Below the pieces are notes generated by a model, which worked only from the letters and a program-made list of their open reading frames with translations, did not search any database and had not been told where the DNA came from. The translations under genes were made by a program, and so were the position numbers. Of a stretch of 64,000 bases of DNA, positions 17,010 through 27,053 are shown in pieces. The stretch is from Lutispora saccharofermentans (GTDB lineage: Bacteria; Bacillota; Clostridia; Lutisporales; Lutisporaceae), in contig NZ_JAJEKE010000015.1 of assembly GCF_024363565.1 (NCBI RefSeq), forward strand, positions 1-64,000. Direction: 5' to 3'. The stretch's first letter is position 1. Each line of letters starts with the position of its first letter.

Positions 17010-17198
17010 AATTATCACCCTTAACTCCATATATTAGTTGTAAGCAACTTTTAATATTATTATATCATCATCTGCTTAATCCAACAATATAATGAGCCTT
17101 CCACCATCCTATCAGTGAAAGGCTCTTGCATCCGTCTTGTATATAAAACAAGAGCTGCTACAAAACCAAAATTTTGAAACAGCCCCTTTATCGTCTTT

Positions 17199-17274
<76 letters not shown>

Positions 17275-17308
17275 AATTTTTGTTAGGCAAACTGCCGTAA
17301 CACTATAT

Positions 17309-17337
17309 ATAATAAATTATTTAATAAAATTTTGCAA
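17309..17337 (-). promoter_or_regulatory. promoter for tRNA-Ala
   Basis: On the minus strand TTGCAA (17332-17337) and TATTAT (17309-17314) are separated by 17 bases, about 35 bases upstream of the tRNA 5' end. Confidence 0.5.
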
Positions 17338-17481
17338 CTGTTTTATGCAAAATTCCACTTTTTTATAAACAATTGTAGCACAATGGGATCAAATATAAAT
17401 GAAATTCTTTTGAATAAATGTTACAATTTCTATATAAGCATTGACTATCATATATATAAACATATGAAGGCAGGTGACATT

Positions 17482-18159
17482 TTGAAAATTTTAGTTGTTG
17501 ATGATGAGCCAGCTATAGTAGATTTAATAAACCTCAACCTTCAGCTTGAAGGCTTTGAATCTATATCCTGCAACAATGGTTTTGACGCTATCAAAATCGC
17601 TAAATCTCAAAATCCTGACTTGATTTTATTGGATATCATGATGCCGGGCTTAGATGGATTCCAAGTATGCAAAGCGCTTCAAAAGCTCAATATTCCCATA
17701 ATACTCCTTACTGCGAGAAATTCCATCAAGGACAAGCTTTGCGGACTGGAGCTTGGAGCGGACGATTACATTACAAAGCCATTTGATAATAGAGAATTAA
17801 TCGCCAGAATTAAAACCGTCTTAAGAAGAGTGAATAAATACAGCAGCAAGGATGAATCCTCTATAGCTGCCGGCCCAATTTCTATTAATCTCATGGAAAG
17901 AAAAGTTCATATCGATGGGAGAGAAGTTTTTCTTACACCCAAAGAATATGATTTACTCCTTTTATTCATTGAAAATCAGAGAAAAGTCTTTTCAAGGGAG
18001 AATATACTTGAATCCGTATGGGGTTATGAGTATATGGGAGACAGCAGGACAGTAGATATGCATATTCAGCGTCTCAGAAGAAAGCTTGGTGATTACAGTG
18101 TTTTCATCAAAACGGTGTTTTCTATCGGGTATAAATTTGAGGTGAATTATGAAGCTTAA
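17482..18159 (+). CDS. OmpR/PhoB family response regulator
   Basis: The 225-residue protein has a receiver domain with acidic pair D7-D8, phosphoacceptor D51 (in LLDIMMPGLDG), T79 region LLTARN and K101 region ITKPFD, then an OmpR-type winged helix ending with RTVDMHIQRLRRKLGD. The start is taken as a TTG four bases after AGGTGA, which puts the receiver at residue 1; upstream in-frame codons read through non-coding sequence. Its last 11 bases overlap the kinase gene, so the pair is coupled. It probably controls its own operon and cell-envelope genes. Confidence 0.9.
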   Translation: MKILVVDDEPAIVDLINLNLQLEGFESISCNNGFDAIKIAKSQNPDLILLDIMMPGLDGFQVCKALQKLNIPIILLTARNSIKDKLCGLELGADDYITKPFDNRELIARIKTVLRRVNKYSSKDESSIAAGPISINLMERKVHIDGREVFLTPKEYDLLLLFIENQRKVFSRENILESVWGYEYMGDSRTVDMHIQRLRRKLGDYSVFIKTVFSIGYKFEVNYEA

Positions 18160-19552
18160 GTTTAAAATACTGGCTTTGAATATTGCCGCTCTGTTTATTA
18201 TGCTCACAATACTGGGGCCGATAATAATTAAGATATCCGATAATTATAATCTATCAAATATATTAAATTATCTAAAGAGCCAGGGTGATAACAGCACCAT
18301 ATACGTAGAGCAATATATTCTTAGCAAGGCAGGTAATATCTTTGAGGTACCGAATATTATGGAGAGTGATTCCTCATATCTTTGTTCATACCTGAATAAA
18401 AACATAAAATGCAGAGTGCAAATTTTTTATGGAAATAAGCTTCTTGGAGATTCAGAAGATATAACGGATAGTAACAAAACTATAAGACCTGAAGTATCGG
18501 AAACTTTTAAAGGCAACAAGGCTTATATCATAACAAAGAATAAAACACGAACCCTTTATTATGCTACACCTGTAAACATTGACGGAAGGTATAACTATTC
18601 CCTGGCGTTTATATACGATTTATCGGATGCAGATAATATGAAAAGAAACAACATCAATATGTTTATTGTAACAGGCTTATTAGCAGCTTTCTTTTCAGTG
18701 GTGTTCAGCAATTTTATTTCCGATAGAATAATAAGTCCCATCAAAAATTTGACGGAAACTGCAAAGCTTTTTTCAAAGGGAGATCTTCATCAAAAGGTAG
18801 AAGTAAAAAGCAATGATGAAGTTGGCGAGCTTGGCGAAAACTTCAATTCAATGGCAGACAGCTTGAGAAATATGATTCATGAGCTGAAGGATGAAAAAGA
18901 AAAACAAAAGAACTTTTTTGATAATTTTACTCATGAGATCAGAACGCCCCTTACTACAATATTAGGATATTCCGAGCTTCTGTGGAAAACCGACAGCATA
19001 GAGGTTAAAGATAAAAGCCTGTTTCATATTACTTCGGAAGGCAAAAGGATGCTGAATATGGTTGAAAGGCTATTGGAGCTGTCAAGGCTGAAGCGCTATG
19101 ATTTTCAAATAAACAAATCGGAAACGAATCTGAAAGCTTTGCTTGAGGAGGTATGCGATTCCATACATTATAAGCTTGGGAGATACAACATCAGCCTTAA
19201 TTTAAAGCTCCAGGACTTATCTGCTTTTATCGATCCTGATCTGTTTAAACAGGTGATAATCAACATCCTGGATAACAGCATTAAATACAGTGATACTTCA
19301 AAGATAGACATAACTCTCGAGGACAAGGACGGTATCGAATTGACAATAAAAGATTATGGTACCGGAATAGACCCTGATACTCTTGAAAACATATTTGAAC
19401 CTTACTATAAAGGAGATAAATCAAGAAACAGCAGCATAGAAGGATGGGGTCTCGGTCTTTCCATTGTCAAGGAAATAATTGATAAGCACGGAGCCCGCAT
19501 TGAGCTGGTAAGCCATAAGGGAGAAGGCACTCAGGTTATAATAAGGTTATGA
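18149..19552 (+). CDS. sensor histidine kinase (HAMP-HisKA-HATPase)
   Basis: The 467-residue kinase has a membrane helix at about 7-27, an extracytoplasmic sensor of about 140 residues with no recognised domain, a second helix at about 170-190, HAMP to about 245, the H-box FTHEIRTPL with H262, an N-box with N376, DYGTGI (G1) and GWGLGLSIV (G2). GAGGTG lies four bases before the ATG. It lies in an operon between its response regulator and a large lipoprotein, which is likely to act in signal sensing or as a target. Confidence 0.92.
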   Translation: MKLKFKILALNIAALFIMLTILGPIIIKISDNYNLSNILNYLKSQGDNSTIYVEQYILSKAGNIFEVPNIMESDSSYLCSYLNKNIKCRVQIFYGNKLLGDSEDITDSNKTIRPEVSETFKGNKAYIITKNKTRTLYYATPVNIDGRYNYSLAFIYDLSDADNMKRNNINMFIVTGLLAAFFSVVFSNFISDRIISPIKNLTETAKLFSKGDLHQKVEVKSNDEVGELGENFNSMADSLRNMIHELKDEKEKQKNFFDNFTHEIRTPLTTILGYSELLWKTDSIEVKDKSLFHITSEGKRMLNMVERLLELSRLKRYDFQINKSETNLKALLEEVCDSIHYKLGRYNISLNLKLQDLSAFIDPDLFKQVIINILDNSIKYSDTSKIDITLEDKDGIELTIKDYGTGIDPDTLENIFEPYYKGDKSRNSSIEGWGLGLSIVKEIIDKHGARIELVSHKGEGTQVIIRL

Positions 19553-19576
19553 TTGACTAAAACAGGGGGATGCCGC

Positions 19577-21433
19577 ATGAAAAAATTAGTTATAGTTTTG
19601 CTATGCTTTACAACATTACTTTCTTCTTGCGCTATTAAAGAAAATGAACTGGTCATACTTGAAAATAATGATAAAGATAAAAGCAATTCATCTGCTAAGA
19701 TCAAAGATTGGCAATTTGAGACTATATCTCAAAAAGCCATCATTGAAAAAAATAGGGAAGCTATAAGCAAAATATCCAAAGATATTATTCCTATAGCCAT
19801 TACTCCTGATTACAGTACCGTTATCGGCTATAAAAATATACAAAGCGAAAAAGCTGATACAAAAAATAGTATGGTCATAGTGGGAAAAATGATGCAGTAT
19901 ATTGAACTATTTGCCATCAATGCCTCCAATGGCAGCGAGAAAGCTTTAGGTAAGTTTATGTCTATAAAAAGCTCCCAATTCGATAATGAAGGAAAGCAAT
20001 GGGCTTTCATAGATGGTGAAGATAGCGTCTATATCTATAATGTTGAAAACGAGCAGCTTCAAAAAATATTAGAAAAATATAATTACCGGCAGTTTAATAA
20101 CATAAGCTGGTCCCGTGATTCTAAAAGGTTGATGTTCGACAACAGAATGATCTTTGACATTGCTTCAAAAGAATTTCTTTCTATCGCCGCAGACAGCTAT
20201 ACTCCATTTATAAGGATGAGTTACAGCCATAATACCTATATCGCTGAAATGAAAAACAATAGGTATGATAATATAATCACCCTGTATAACTTTGATAATA
20301 AAACCTTTACACAAATAGCCGACGGGTATTATATGGATTCAGACAGTTCAAATTTAATTTACACTATAGATTTGATGCAAGGATTAAAAATTGTAAACTT
20401 GAAGACCTTAGAGAGCAAGGCGATTGAAGACGGACCGATATATTGTGCAAGCATATTGAAATCGACAGGTGAAGTAATATACACAACCCTCAACTCTAAT
20501 TTTCACGATGATGATAGGTATCTGCTGGTAAAAATAAACCCCAATAATATGGTAAAGAAGTCTTTTCCCCTATGCACACCATCGTACTATTTAAGCCCTG
20601 CTGAGGATAAGCTTCATTTTGTAAGCAATTACAGTGAAAATTCAATAAATGTGGATCTGGAATCTTTCAAGGTTACTGAAAATATATCCAGGACAGATGA
20701 TGAAAATTTATCAAAGATCAAGTCTGTTATTTTAAACATGTTTCTCCTGGATTATGATTTCAATGGCAGTTATGAGGAGTATGAAATTCAAGCTAAGAAG
20801 GTTTATACAAATACAGCCTACCCAATACCGCAGGAAGCTCTTAACAACAAATTGACAGATTTTAAGCGATTTAATACCCCTCTGCCGAATTTTCAAAAGG
20901 AGTCTTACATTCCTCCTTCATTAAGCTTTGACAGCATTGCAATTAAGAGCAATAAGGCTTCGGTCAACATCGGACGTTTTTTTATCAACTCAATTGAACT
21001 GGTAAAAAACGATAAGGATTGGTTTATTACAGGCTTCTCCACCCATCCTGAATCCAATGAGATTGCTGAAGTAAGGGCCATAATACAGAAGCATATAAAC
21101 GACATTATTTCAGGAAATTCAGGAAAAGCATTGAGCTACTGGGATAAAACGGAAGATAGCGATTTTGTGAAAAACAATAGAAATATAGTTGAAAACTTAA
21201 TCAACAACAGGAGCAAAATTTCCTTTGAGATCGGGGAAACAGAGCTGTGGGCAATGAGCGATCCGCATCGCGCCGAATCTCCAAGTTCATCTACAGAAGC
21301 ACGTACTAAGATAATAGTGAAGGAAGGCAAAAATATAAGCAAGTATAAGATTGTGCTTTCAAGAAAAAATAGAGATAAATTTACAATAAAATCCTGGGAT
21401 GCAGATCCTCTCAGTATTTCTCAGCTTTATTAA
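19577..21433 (+). CDS. large lipoprotein of a two-component operon, beta-propeller-like
   Basis: The 618-residue protein starts at an ATG six bases after GGGGGA. It has a lipobox (LLSSC near residue 17) and a middle region of repeated short beta units, for example ISWSRDSKRLMFDN and YLSPAEDKLHFVS, typical of TolB/WD40-like propellers, then a C-terminal mixed domain. No enzyme motif is seen. The gene follows the kinase by 24 bases. Inference: it is a surface accessory protein that modulates or answers the kinase. A strong terminator follows. Confidence 0.8.
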   Translation: MKKLVIVLLCFTTLLSSCAIKENELVILENNDKDKSNSSAKIKDWQFETISQKAIIEKNREAISKISKDIIPIAITPDYSTVIGYKNIQSEKADTKNSMVIVGKMMQYIELFAINASNGSEKALGKFMSIKSSQFDNEGKQWAFIDGEDSVYIYNVENEQLQKILEKYNYRQFNNISWSRDSKRLMFDNRMIFDIASKEFLSIAADSYTPFIRMSYSHNTYIAEMKNNRYDNIITLYNFDNKTFTQIADGYYMDSDSSNLIYTIDLMQGLKIVNLKTLESKAIEDGPIYCASILKSTGEVIYTTLNSNFHDDDRYLLVKINPNNMVKKSFPLCTPSYYLSPAEDKLHFVSNYSENSINVDLESFKVTENISRTDDENLSKIKSVILNMFLLDYDFNGSYEEYEIQAKKVYTNTAYPIPQEALNNKLTDFKRFNTPLPNFQKESYIPPSLSFDSIAIKSNKASVNIGRFFINSIELVKNDKDWFITGFSTHPESNEIAEVRAIIQKHINDIISGNSGKALSYWDKTEDSDFVKNNRNIVENLINNRSKISFEIGETELWAMSDPHRAESPSSSTEARTKIIVKEGKNISKYKIVLSRKNRDKFTIKSWDADPLSISQLY

Positions 21434-21448
21434 AAAGCCAAATTTCAG

Positions 21449-21475
21449 AGGGCTTATCATGCGATGATAAGCCCT
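21449..21475 (+). terminator. intrinsic terminator
   Basis: AGGGCTTATCAT pairs with ATGATAAGCCCT over a three-base loop and is followed by GTTTTTT on the plus strand. The hairpin overlaps the last codons of the convergent cphA gene. Confidence 0.8.
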
Positions 21476-24087
21476 GTTTTTTCATATGAATTTCTCATTT
21501 TTTCAATAACCCGGATCAACGGTTCGTATTCTTCATAGAATACAACTACTATATCACCCGGCTCTGAATTTGCAATAGCCATTTCAAGGGCTTTTTCCTC
21601 AGATAATTCTATAGTTATTTCCGACTCTGCGATCATCCCTAAGCGGCACCCTCGCTTCAGCAGCTCTGCTATTTCCCCGGCTTTTCTTCCCCGCTTGTCT
21701 TTATCTTCTTTTATATAGATTTTATCGAAGCAGTTTCCGCTCATCTCACCAATAGTCAAAGTGCTTGAATCCGTGCGATCTCCAGGTACGCCAATAACGC
21801 CTATCAGCTTTCTTTTCTTCATTTCCTTGAGTGAATTCAAAACATGCTTGTAACCATCAATGTTATGTCCATAATCTATAACAACCTTAATCCCTCTTAC
21901 ATCAAATTGGTTAAAGCGTCCCGGATTATCTTTTTCATCGCATTTGAAGGAGGTAAGCCCTTTTGCTATATCTTTCAGCTCTGTACCCAGTCCATAAGCT
22001 CCTGAAGAAGCAGCCAGAGCGTTATATATATTGTGCTTAAGGATGCCTCCCATGGTTGCAGGTATTTCATCCAGACTGGCCAGCATTCGGGATTGATCTC
22101 CATCATTGCAGTATATTGCCTTTCCATCCGAGAAGAAAGCAATGCCTCCATGGTTTATATGCTCCTGCAGATACTTGTTATCAGATTTCGCGGAAAATAG
22201 TATAAGCTGTGATTTTACCCTTTCCTTGATCATCATGCAATATTCATCGTCAGCATTGAGCACTGCGTAGCCGTCTTTTTTTACCGCTTCAATTACAACG
22301 GCTTTAACAAAAGCCAAATCCTCCATGTCGTATACTCCATCTATACCTAAATGATCTTCTTGTATATTTGTTATCACGCCTACATCTGCCAAATCATATC
22401 CCAGACCTCTGTTTATTATTCCGCCCCTGGCTGTTTCCAATACAGCATGATCCACACGTTTATCCATCAAAACAGCTCTGGCACTTACCGGTCCGGTATT
22501 GTCTCCATGTCTTATGCATTCACCGTTGTAATATACCCCGTCTGTGGTGGTCATCCCTACATCATTGCCGATGCCTCTTAATATGTTTGAAATCATTCTT
22601 ACAGTAGTAGTTTTCCCATTGGTGCCTGTGACAGAAATTACCGGGACACTCATTCTTCTCCCTCCGGGGCATAATAGGTTGACTATTTCACCTGCGACAT
22701 TTCTTCCTTTGCCGTGACTGGGAAAATGATGCATTCTTATTCCCGGTGCCGCATTGATTTCTATAACAGCGCCTTCTGCCTTTGCAAGAGGGATTCCTAT
22801 ATCGCTTACAGTGATATCAACACCTGCAATGTCCAGTCCAATGACTTGGGCCGCTGTTACTGCCATCCTTAAACTCTCCGGGTGAACCTCATCAGTGACA
22901 TCTATTGCTATACCGCCGGTGCTTAGATTATCATTTTCTCTTAAAAATATCTTTTCGCCTTCATCAGGTATATAATCCAGGCTCTTGTGTTGTTTTTTTA
23001 GATATGCCTGGACCACCTTATCGACAACTATCTTGGTCAATGGCTTTTCATGGTCTTCTCCTCTAAGCGGATTTTCCCTGTTTTCTCTATCTATGAGCTC
23101 TGCTATTGTACTTTCTCCGTCGCCTATCACATGGGCAGCGATGCGCAGTGAAGCTGCAACCACTTTATCTCCAACAACCAAGAGCCTGTAATGGTTGCCC
23201 TTAATAAACTTTTCGACTAGTATTGTATCTTCGTATTCACAAGCTATCTTATAGGCCTCCAGAGCCTCCTCAGGAGTTTTTAGATTTATTGATACACCAA
23301 TTCCATGGCTGCCGAAATTCGGCTTTATTACAACCGGAAAACCTATACTCATGCAGTATTGCAGAAGCTCATTCTCGCTTCTTACTACTTTACCTTCAGG
23401 AACAGGTATGCCGTATTCAGTCATTATACTTTTGGCCAGAGTTTTATTGCAAGCCGTATCAACCGCTATACATGTGGAATTGTCCGATAATGTAGCTTGT
23501 ATCCTCCGGCTGTTTTTCCCATACCCCAGTTGAAGCAAGCTTCCATCTCCAATCTTCATTACCGGTATTCCTTTTTTTTCTGCTTCTTTTTTTATCATCG
23601 ATGTACTTACTCCAATATCTGATTGGACACATTTGGCCTTAAGGCTTTTCATTTCGCCTTCAAAGTTAAAATCCTGGCCGGTGATAAGGCTGCTCAGCAA
23701 GTCAAAGGCGATTCTGCCGGATTCTATGCCAGCCAATTCATTAATATATCCGTAAACTACATTATAAATATTCAAATTATCACTTCTGCTAGCTTTGCCA
23801 TATGCTATATCATAACCTAAAATGTTTTGTATCTCGATAGCCATATGTTCTATAACATGAGCCATATATGTACCTTCTTCAAGCCTCTCGGCAAAACCAC
23901 CCTCATGTCCTTTAGAACAATTGTGCCTTCCCAACCCAGGAAGAACCTTTAATAAAGCATCATTTAACCCATTTATGGATTTTGTAGGGGTATCATAGTG
24001 TTCACCTAAATCTACTACCATTTTAACTACAGGTTTATGACTGTAAATATTTCTTCCGGGGTAAGCATAGCTGCTTATGATTTTCAC
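21457..24087 (-). CDS. cphA: cyanophycin synthetase
   Basis: The 876-residue enzyme has the CphA layout: an N-terminal domain (about 1-160), an ATP-grasp domain (about 215-475, with PVVIKPNFGSHGIGVSI and EINAAPGIRMHHFPSHG), and a C-terminal Mur-ligase domain with P-loop VTGTNGKTTTVRM near residue 490 and DYGHNIDGY later. It builds multi-L-arginyl-poly-L-aspartate, a nitrogen reserve, adding aspartate and arginine with ATP. Length matches CphA1. It follows cphB by 38 bases. The pair is better known from cyanobacteria but occurs in some Clostridia. Confidence 0.95.
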   Translation of the reverse strand: MKIISSYAYPGRNIYSHKPVVKMVVDLGEHYDTPTKSINGLNDALLKVLPGLGRHNCSKGHEGGFAERLEEGTYMAHVIEHMAIEIQNILGYDIAYGKASRSDNLNIYNVVYGYINELAGIESGRIAFDLLSSLITGQDFNFEGEMKSLKAKCVQSDIGVSTSMIKKEAEKKGIPVMKIGDGSLLQLGYGKNSRRIQATLSDNSTCIAVDTACNKTLAKSIMTEYGIPVPEGKVVRSENELLQYCMSIGFPVVIKPNFGSHGIGVSINLKTPEEALEAYKIACEYEDTILVEKFIKGNHYRLLVVGDKVVAASLRIAAHVIGDGESTIAELIDRENRENPLRGEDHEKPLTKIVVDKVVQAYLKKQHKSLDYIPDEGEKIFLRENDNLSTGGIAIDVTDEVHPESLRMAVTAAQVIGLDIAGVDITVSDIGIPLAKAEGAVIEINAAPGIRMHHFPSHGKGRNVAGEIVNLLCPGGRRMSVPVISVTGTNGKTTTVRMISNILRGIGNDVGMTTTDGVYYNGECIRHGDNTGPVSARAVLMDKRVDHAVLETARGGIINRGLGYDLADVGVITNIQEDHLGIDGVYDMEDLAFVKAVVIEAVKKDGYAVLNADDEYCMMIKERVKSQLILFSAKSDNKYLQEHINHGGIAFFSDGKAIYCNDGDQSRMLASLDEIPATMGGILKHNIYNALAASSGAYGLGTELKDIAKGLTSFKCDEKDNPGRFNQFDVRGIKVVIDYGHNIDGYKHVLNSLKEMKKRKLIGVIGVPGDRTDSSTLTIGEMSGNCFDKIYIKEDKDKRGRKAGEIAELLKRGCRLGMIAESEITIELSEEKALEMAIANSEPGDIVVVFYEEYEPLIRVIEKMRNSYEKTGLIIA

Positions 24088-24125
24088 TTTTTATCCTCCT
24101 CAGTTTTTAAGTTATTATCTTCAGC

Positions 24126-24944
24126 CTATTTTTCATCTTTTTGTATTATTCCCTGTTTTGTAACCAGGTTAAACCCATAACCTTCCGGAAAGACATGAAT
24201 TTTTACATTTGTAATGGCTAAAGGTTCTTCTGCATACTGCTCTGAAGTGTTTGTGAAAGTTATATCTCTCCCATCCACCACTGTTACCACACCAGAGCCA
24301 GCTACTTTCAAATTAAGCTCACTATTAACTATGGCCGCTGTATCTTCGTCTATTCCTATCCCTATGACTCCAGGGTTTTGCGCTACAGCCGCCAGAAGCC
24401 TTCCAATCCTGCCTCTTTGATTGAAATGCTGGTCAATAATAACACCTTGAAGCAAACCCATTCCCGGTGCCATTTTCAATGTACATTTCCTTGGAGCTTC
24501 ATCATCTCGCCCTTCAACTACCATAACCTGGCTCATCATAGATGCTCCTGCACTGGTACCGGCTATGACCTTGCCGTTATTAAGGCTTTCCAGAACCGCT
24601 TTGTGAAATTCAGTCCCTCCTAATATGCTGGATATTCTTAGCTGATCTCCTCCAACAAAAAAAATGCAATCACATTCTCTGATTTGCTTTATCAACCGTT
24701 GATCATCCGCTTGGGCTCTATTAGATATGTTTATTCCATACACAGCTTTGCTGCCCAAGTTTTTAAATATATCATTATATTCTTTTTCCGCTTCATATGG
24801 ACTGTTTGTCGCAGTGGTCACCACGGCAACAGTTCCATTATCCCCTCCAGATAATCTATATACAATTTTTAATATTCGCATATCTGCTGTCTTATCCTCG
24901 GCACCACCGATGATCACCAAGGTGCCGCGTTTCAAGCCCGGCAT
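24126..24944 (-). CDS. cphB: cyanophycinase
   Basis: The 272-residue protein is a serine exopeptidase of family S51. The nucleophile elbow is in AGTSAGASMM, with FFVGGDQLRIS before it and HFNQRGRIGRLL after it. Cyanophycinase releases beta-Asp-Arg dipeptides from cyanophycin. The start is the ATG seven bases after AAGGGAG; a GTG two codons earlier lies too close to that site. No isoaspartyl dipeptidase gene is adjacent, so the next step of breakdown is encoded elsewhere. It heads the operon with cphA, putting breakdown and synthesis under one control. Confidence 0.94.
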   Translation of the reverse strand: MPGLKRGTLVIIGGAEDKTADMRILKIVYRLSGGDNGTVAVVTTATNSPYEAEKEYNDIFKNLGSKAVYGINISNRAQADDQRLIKQIRECDCIFFVGGDQLRISSILGGTEFHKAVLESLNNGKVIAGTSAGASMMSQVMVVEGRDDEAPRKCTLKMAPGMGLLQGVIIDQHFNQRGRIGRLLAAVAQNPGVIGIGIDEDTAAIVNSELNLKVAGSGVVTVVDGRDITFTNTSEQYAEEPLAITNVKIHVFPEGYGFNLVTKQGIIQKDEK

Positions 24945-25067
24945 ATCCACACTCCCTTTTTCAAGATAAGTATATTTTTTCTAATTTGCAAAATAATATA
25001 CAATCAATTAAAATCATATCAGGCTTAAAATACTGAAATGCCAAATAAAATATTGATGAGGTACTGG

Positions 25068-26345
25068 ATGATGAAAAAAATTATAGCAGTAATCGTATTA
25101 CTATCAACTTTGGTCCTGCTTATATCCTGCCAGAAGTTAAATCAACCTGATAAGGATATTCAACCAGAAATACCGCCTTTCCCCTCAAATGAAACTGATG
25201 ATGAGGAAGGATCGGAGCCGGCTTATGAGGATAAGATAATAAGCAATATGACTCTGGATGAAAAAATAGGCCAGCTTGTAATAATTGGCTTTCCTGAAGA
25301 TACAAAGGATCAAACATTGATGAGCTTCATAAAAGACAATAAAGTCGGCGGTTTCATTCTCTTCAAGAGAAATTACAACAGCTTCAAGAAGCTATATGAA
25401 TTGAACTCCAAACTAAAGGATTGGAATAATGGTAATCCTCTTCCACTTTTCATATCTGTCGATGAAGAAGGCGGCACAGTATCCAGGATGCCTGAAGATG
25501 GAACTACCATACCTGACGCAAAGATCTTCGGCAGCATTAATGATACGGCATTGACTGAAAAATCCGGAAGAGTGGTTGGAAAGCAGCTTTATGCCTCCGG
25601 TATTAACCTGAATTTTGCGCCGGTGCTTGATATTTTAAGCATTAAGGATAATGAATTATTAAAGGTGAGAGCTTATGGAACGGATGCTGATAGGGTATCC
25701 AACCATGGGATTTCATTCATCAAAGGCCTGGCCTCAGAAAAAATAATTGCGGTAGCAAAGCATTTTCCGGGCCATGGCAATACCAAGGTTGACTCTCACA
25801 GCAAACTCCCGATAATTGATATTGATCGCAGCCTTTTGGAATCCAGGGAGCTTCTTCCATTCAAAAATGCTATAGAAGAAGGAATAGATGCAATAATGAT
25901 AGGACATCTTGCTTTTCCTAAAATTGATGAATCGGGAAAGCCTGCTACAAAATCTAAAGTTTTTCTAACGGATATTTTAAGAAATGAGTTAGGTTTCCAA
26001 GGCCTGGCAATAACCGATGAGATCGAAATGTACGGTTTCATGGAAGGCGATCAATCTGTTGAGGAATCAGTAATAGAGTCCTTTAATGCAGGCGCAGATA
26101 TATTTGTAATAGGTCATACAAAGGAAGTTCAGGACAAGGTTCTGAAAGCGTTAAAAGAAGGCGCCGTCAACGGATTGATTTCAGAAGAACGCATCAACGA
26201 GTCACTTAGAAGGATTATCAAAGTAAAGAAAAAATATAACATCTCGGATAAGATAGATCTAAACTATGATGATGCTTACAAATTGCTTACCGATGAAGGA
26301 AACCAGCAATTTCTAAAAGAAGTGAAAGAAAGAAGAAAACAGTGA
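25068..26345 (+). CDS. glycoside hydrolase family 3 lipoprotein (beta-N-acetylhexosaminidase, NagZ-like)
   Basis: The roughly 425-residue protein has a lipobox (LLISC), an acidic linker, and a single GH3 catalytic domain: GQLVIIGF, FISVDEEGGTVSRMP, KHFPGHGNTKVDSH with the His used by NagZ-type enzymes as general acid, and the nucleophile Asp in GLAITDEIEMYGF. Family members remove N-acetylglucosamine from muropeptides, so a role in cell-wall recycling outside the cell is likely. Two adjacent ATGs follow GAGGT at five and eight bases; the first is used here. A bidirectional terminator follows directly. Confidence 0.9.
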   Translation: MMKKIIAVIVLLSTLVLLISCQKLNQPDKDIQPEIPPFPSNETDDEEGSEPAYEDKIISNMTLDEKIGQLVIIGFPEDTKDQTLMSFIKDNKVGGFILFKRNYNSFKKLYELNSKLKDWNNGNPLPLFISVDEEGGTVSRMPEDGTTIPDAKIFGSINDTALTEKSGRVVGKQLYASGINLNFAPVLDILSIKDNELLKVRAYGTDADRVSNHGISFIKGLASEKIIAVAKHFPGHGNTKVDSHSKLPIIDIDRSLLESRELLPFKNAIEEGIDAIMIGHLAFPKIDESGKPATKSKVFLTDILRNELGFQGLAITDEIEMYGFMEGDQSVEESVIESFNAGADIFVIGHTKEVQDKVLKALKEGAVNGLISEERINESLRRIIKVKKKYNISDKIDLNYDDAYKLLTDEGNQQFLKEVKERRKQ

Positions 26346-26365
26346 GGAGCATACCTCACTGTTTT
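26336..26365. terminator. bidirectional intrinsic terminator
   Basis: AAAACAGTGAGG and CCTCACTGTTTT pair perfectly over a six-base loop, with CTTCTTC on the plus side and the A-run giving U-runs on both strands. It separates the GH3 gene from the convergent GerMN gene. Confidence 0.85.
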
Positions 26366-26375
26366 CTTCTTCATC

Positions 26376-26945
26376 TTAATCCGTAAAGAATTCTACCTTT
26401 TCTTCAAAAGCACCCATAGTATAAATATGGCCCATAAGAGTTTCTGCCTTTTTCCCGTCAATCATAAATTGGACTCTTTTTATACTTCCCAACTCCATTA
26501 AACTATTAACTATCTGACTGATGGTAAAGGTCTCCTGCAAAGAGCCTCCGTACAAGCCTTCTTGAGCAAAGTTTACAAAAGCTGTGCCATCGGCTAGCTC
26601 GACACTTATCAGCTTAGCGCTTGATGGGATTTCTGTAGCAAGTTCAGAGCTTTCGGGTCCTTTCATCAGTTCTCTGACAACAGCTTCTTCTAAAGATATA
26701 TCCCCATATTTCACAATTCGCTTTTCTGAAATAAGCTTTTCTAGCTTCTCATCGCCTGTTTCCACATACTTTTTGTTCGCAAAGTATAATGCTGCTTCCT
26801 TTTCATCAGTTTTGGGAGAAGGTTCTACAATTACATCAGTGCCCGGCTTTTCATCAGTTTTGGAGGGCTTCTTATCAAAGCTGCTGCAAGCGGCCAAACT
26901 CAAAACCATCACTATGACTAGAAATATTGATATATATTTTTTCAT
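26376..26945 (-). CDS. GerMN-domain lipoprotein (second copy)
   Basis: The 189-residue protein has a signal ending in LSLAAC, a linker in which PSKTDEKPG/PSPKTDEKE is repeated, and a GerMN domain (ISLEEAVVRELMKGP, KLISVELADGTAFVNF, FTISQIVNSLMELG, FMIDGKKAETLMGH). It is parallel in design to the lipoprotein at 5366-5917. It follows the kinase gene by about 110 bases and may be part of, or a target of, that system. A surface role in spore or envelope biology is likely from the family but not shown here. Confidence 0.87.
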   Translation of the reverse strand: MKKYISIFLVIVMVLSLAACSSFDKKPSKTDEKPGTDVIVEPSPKTDEKEAALYFANKKYVETGDEKLEKLISEKRIVKYGDISLEEAVVRELMKGPESSELATEIPSSAKLISVELADGTAFVNFAQEGLYGGSLQETFTISQIVNSLMELGSIKRVQFMIDGKKAETLMGHIYTMGAFEEKVEFFTD

Positions 26946-27053
26946 AACATTACCCCCTCTCTCTATTCAATATAATTATACAGCTTATTTTTTAAGATAA
27001 AATAAACAGATGTTAAGGAATTATTAAGATTTGCAGAAATATTTATAAACTAA

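Noticed and set aside
17095..17125. hairpin beyond tRNA-Ala as terminator
   Set aside because: GAGCCTT/AAGGCTC pairs well but ATTATAT, not a T-run, follows, so I did not call it.
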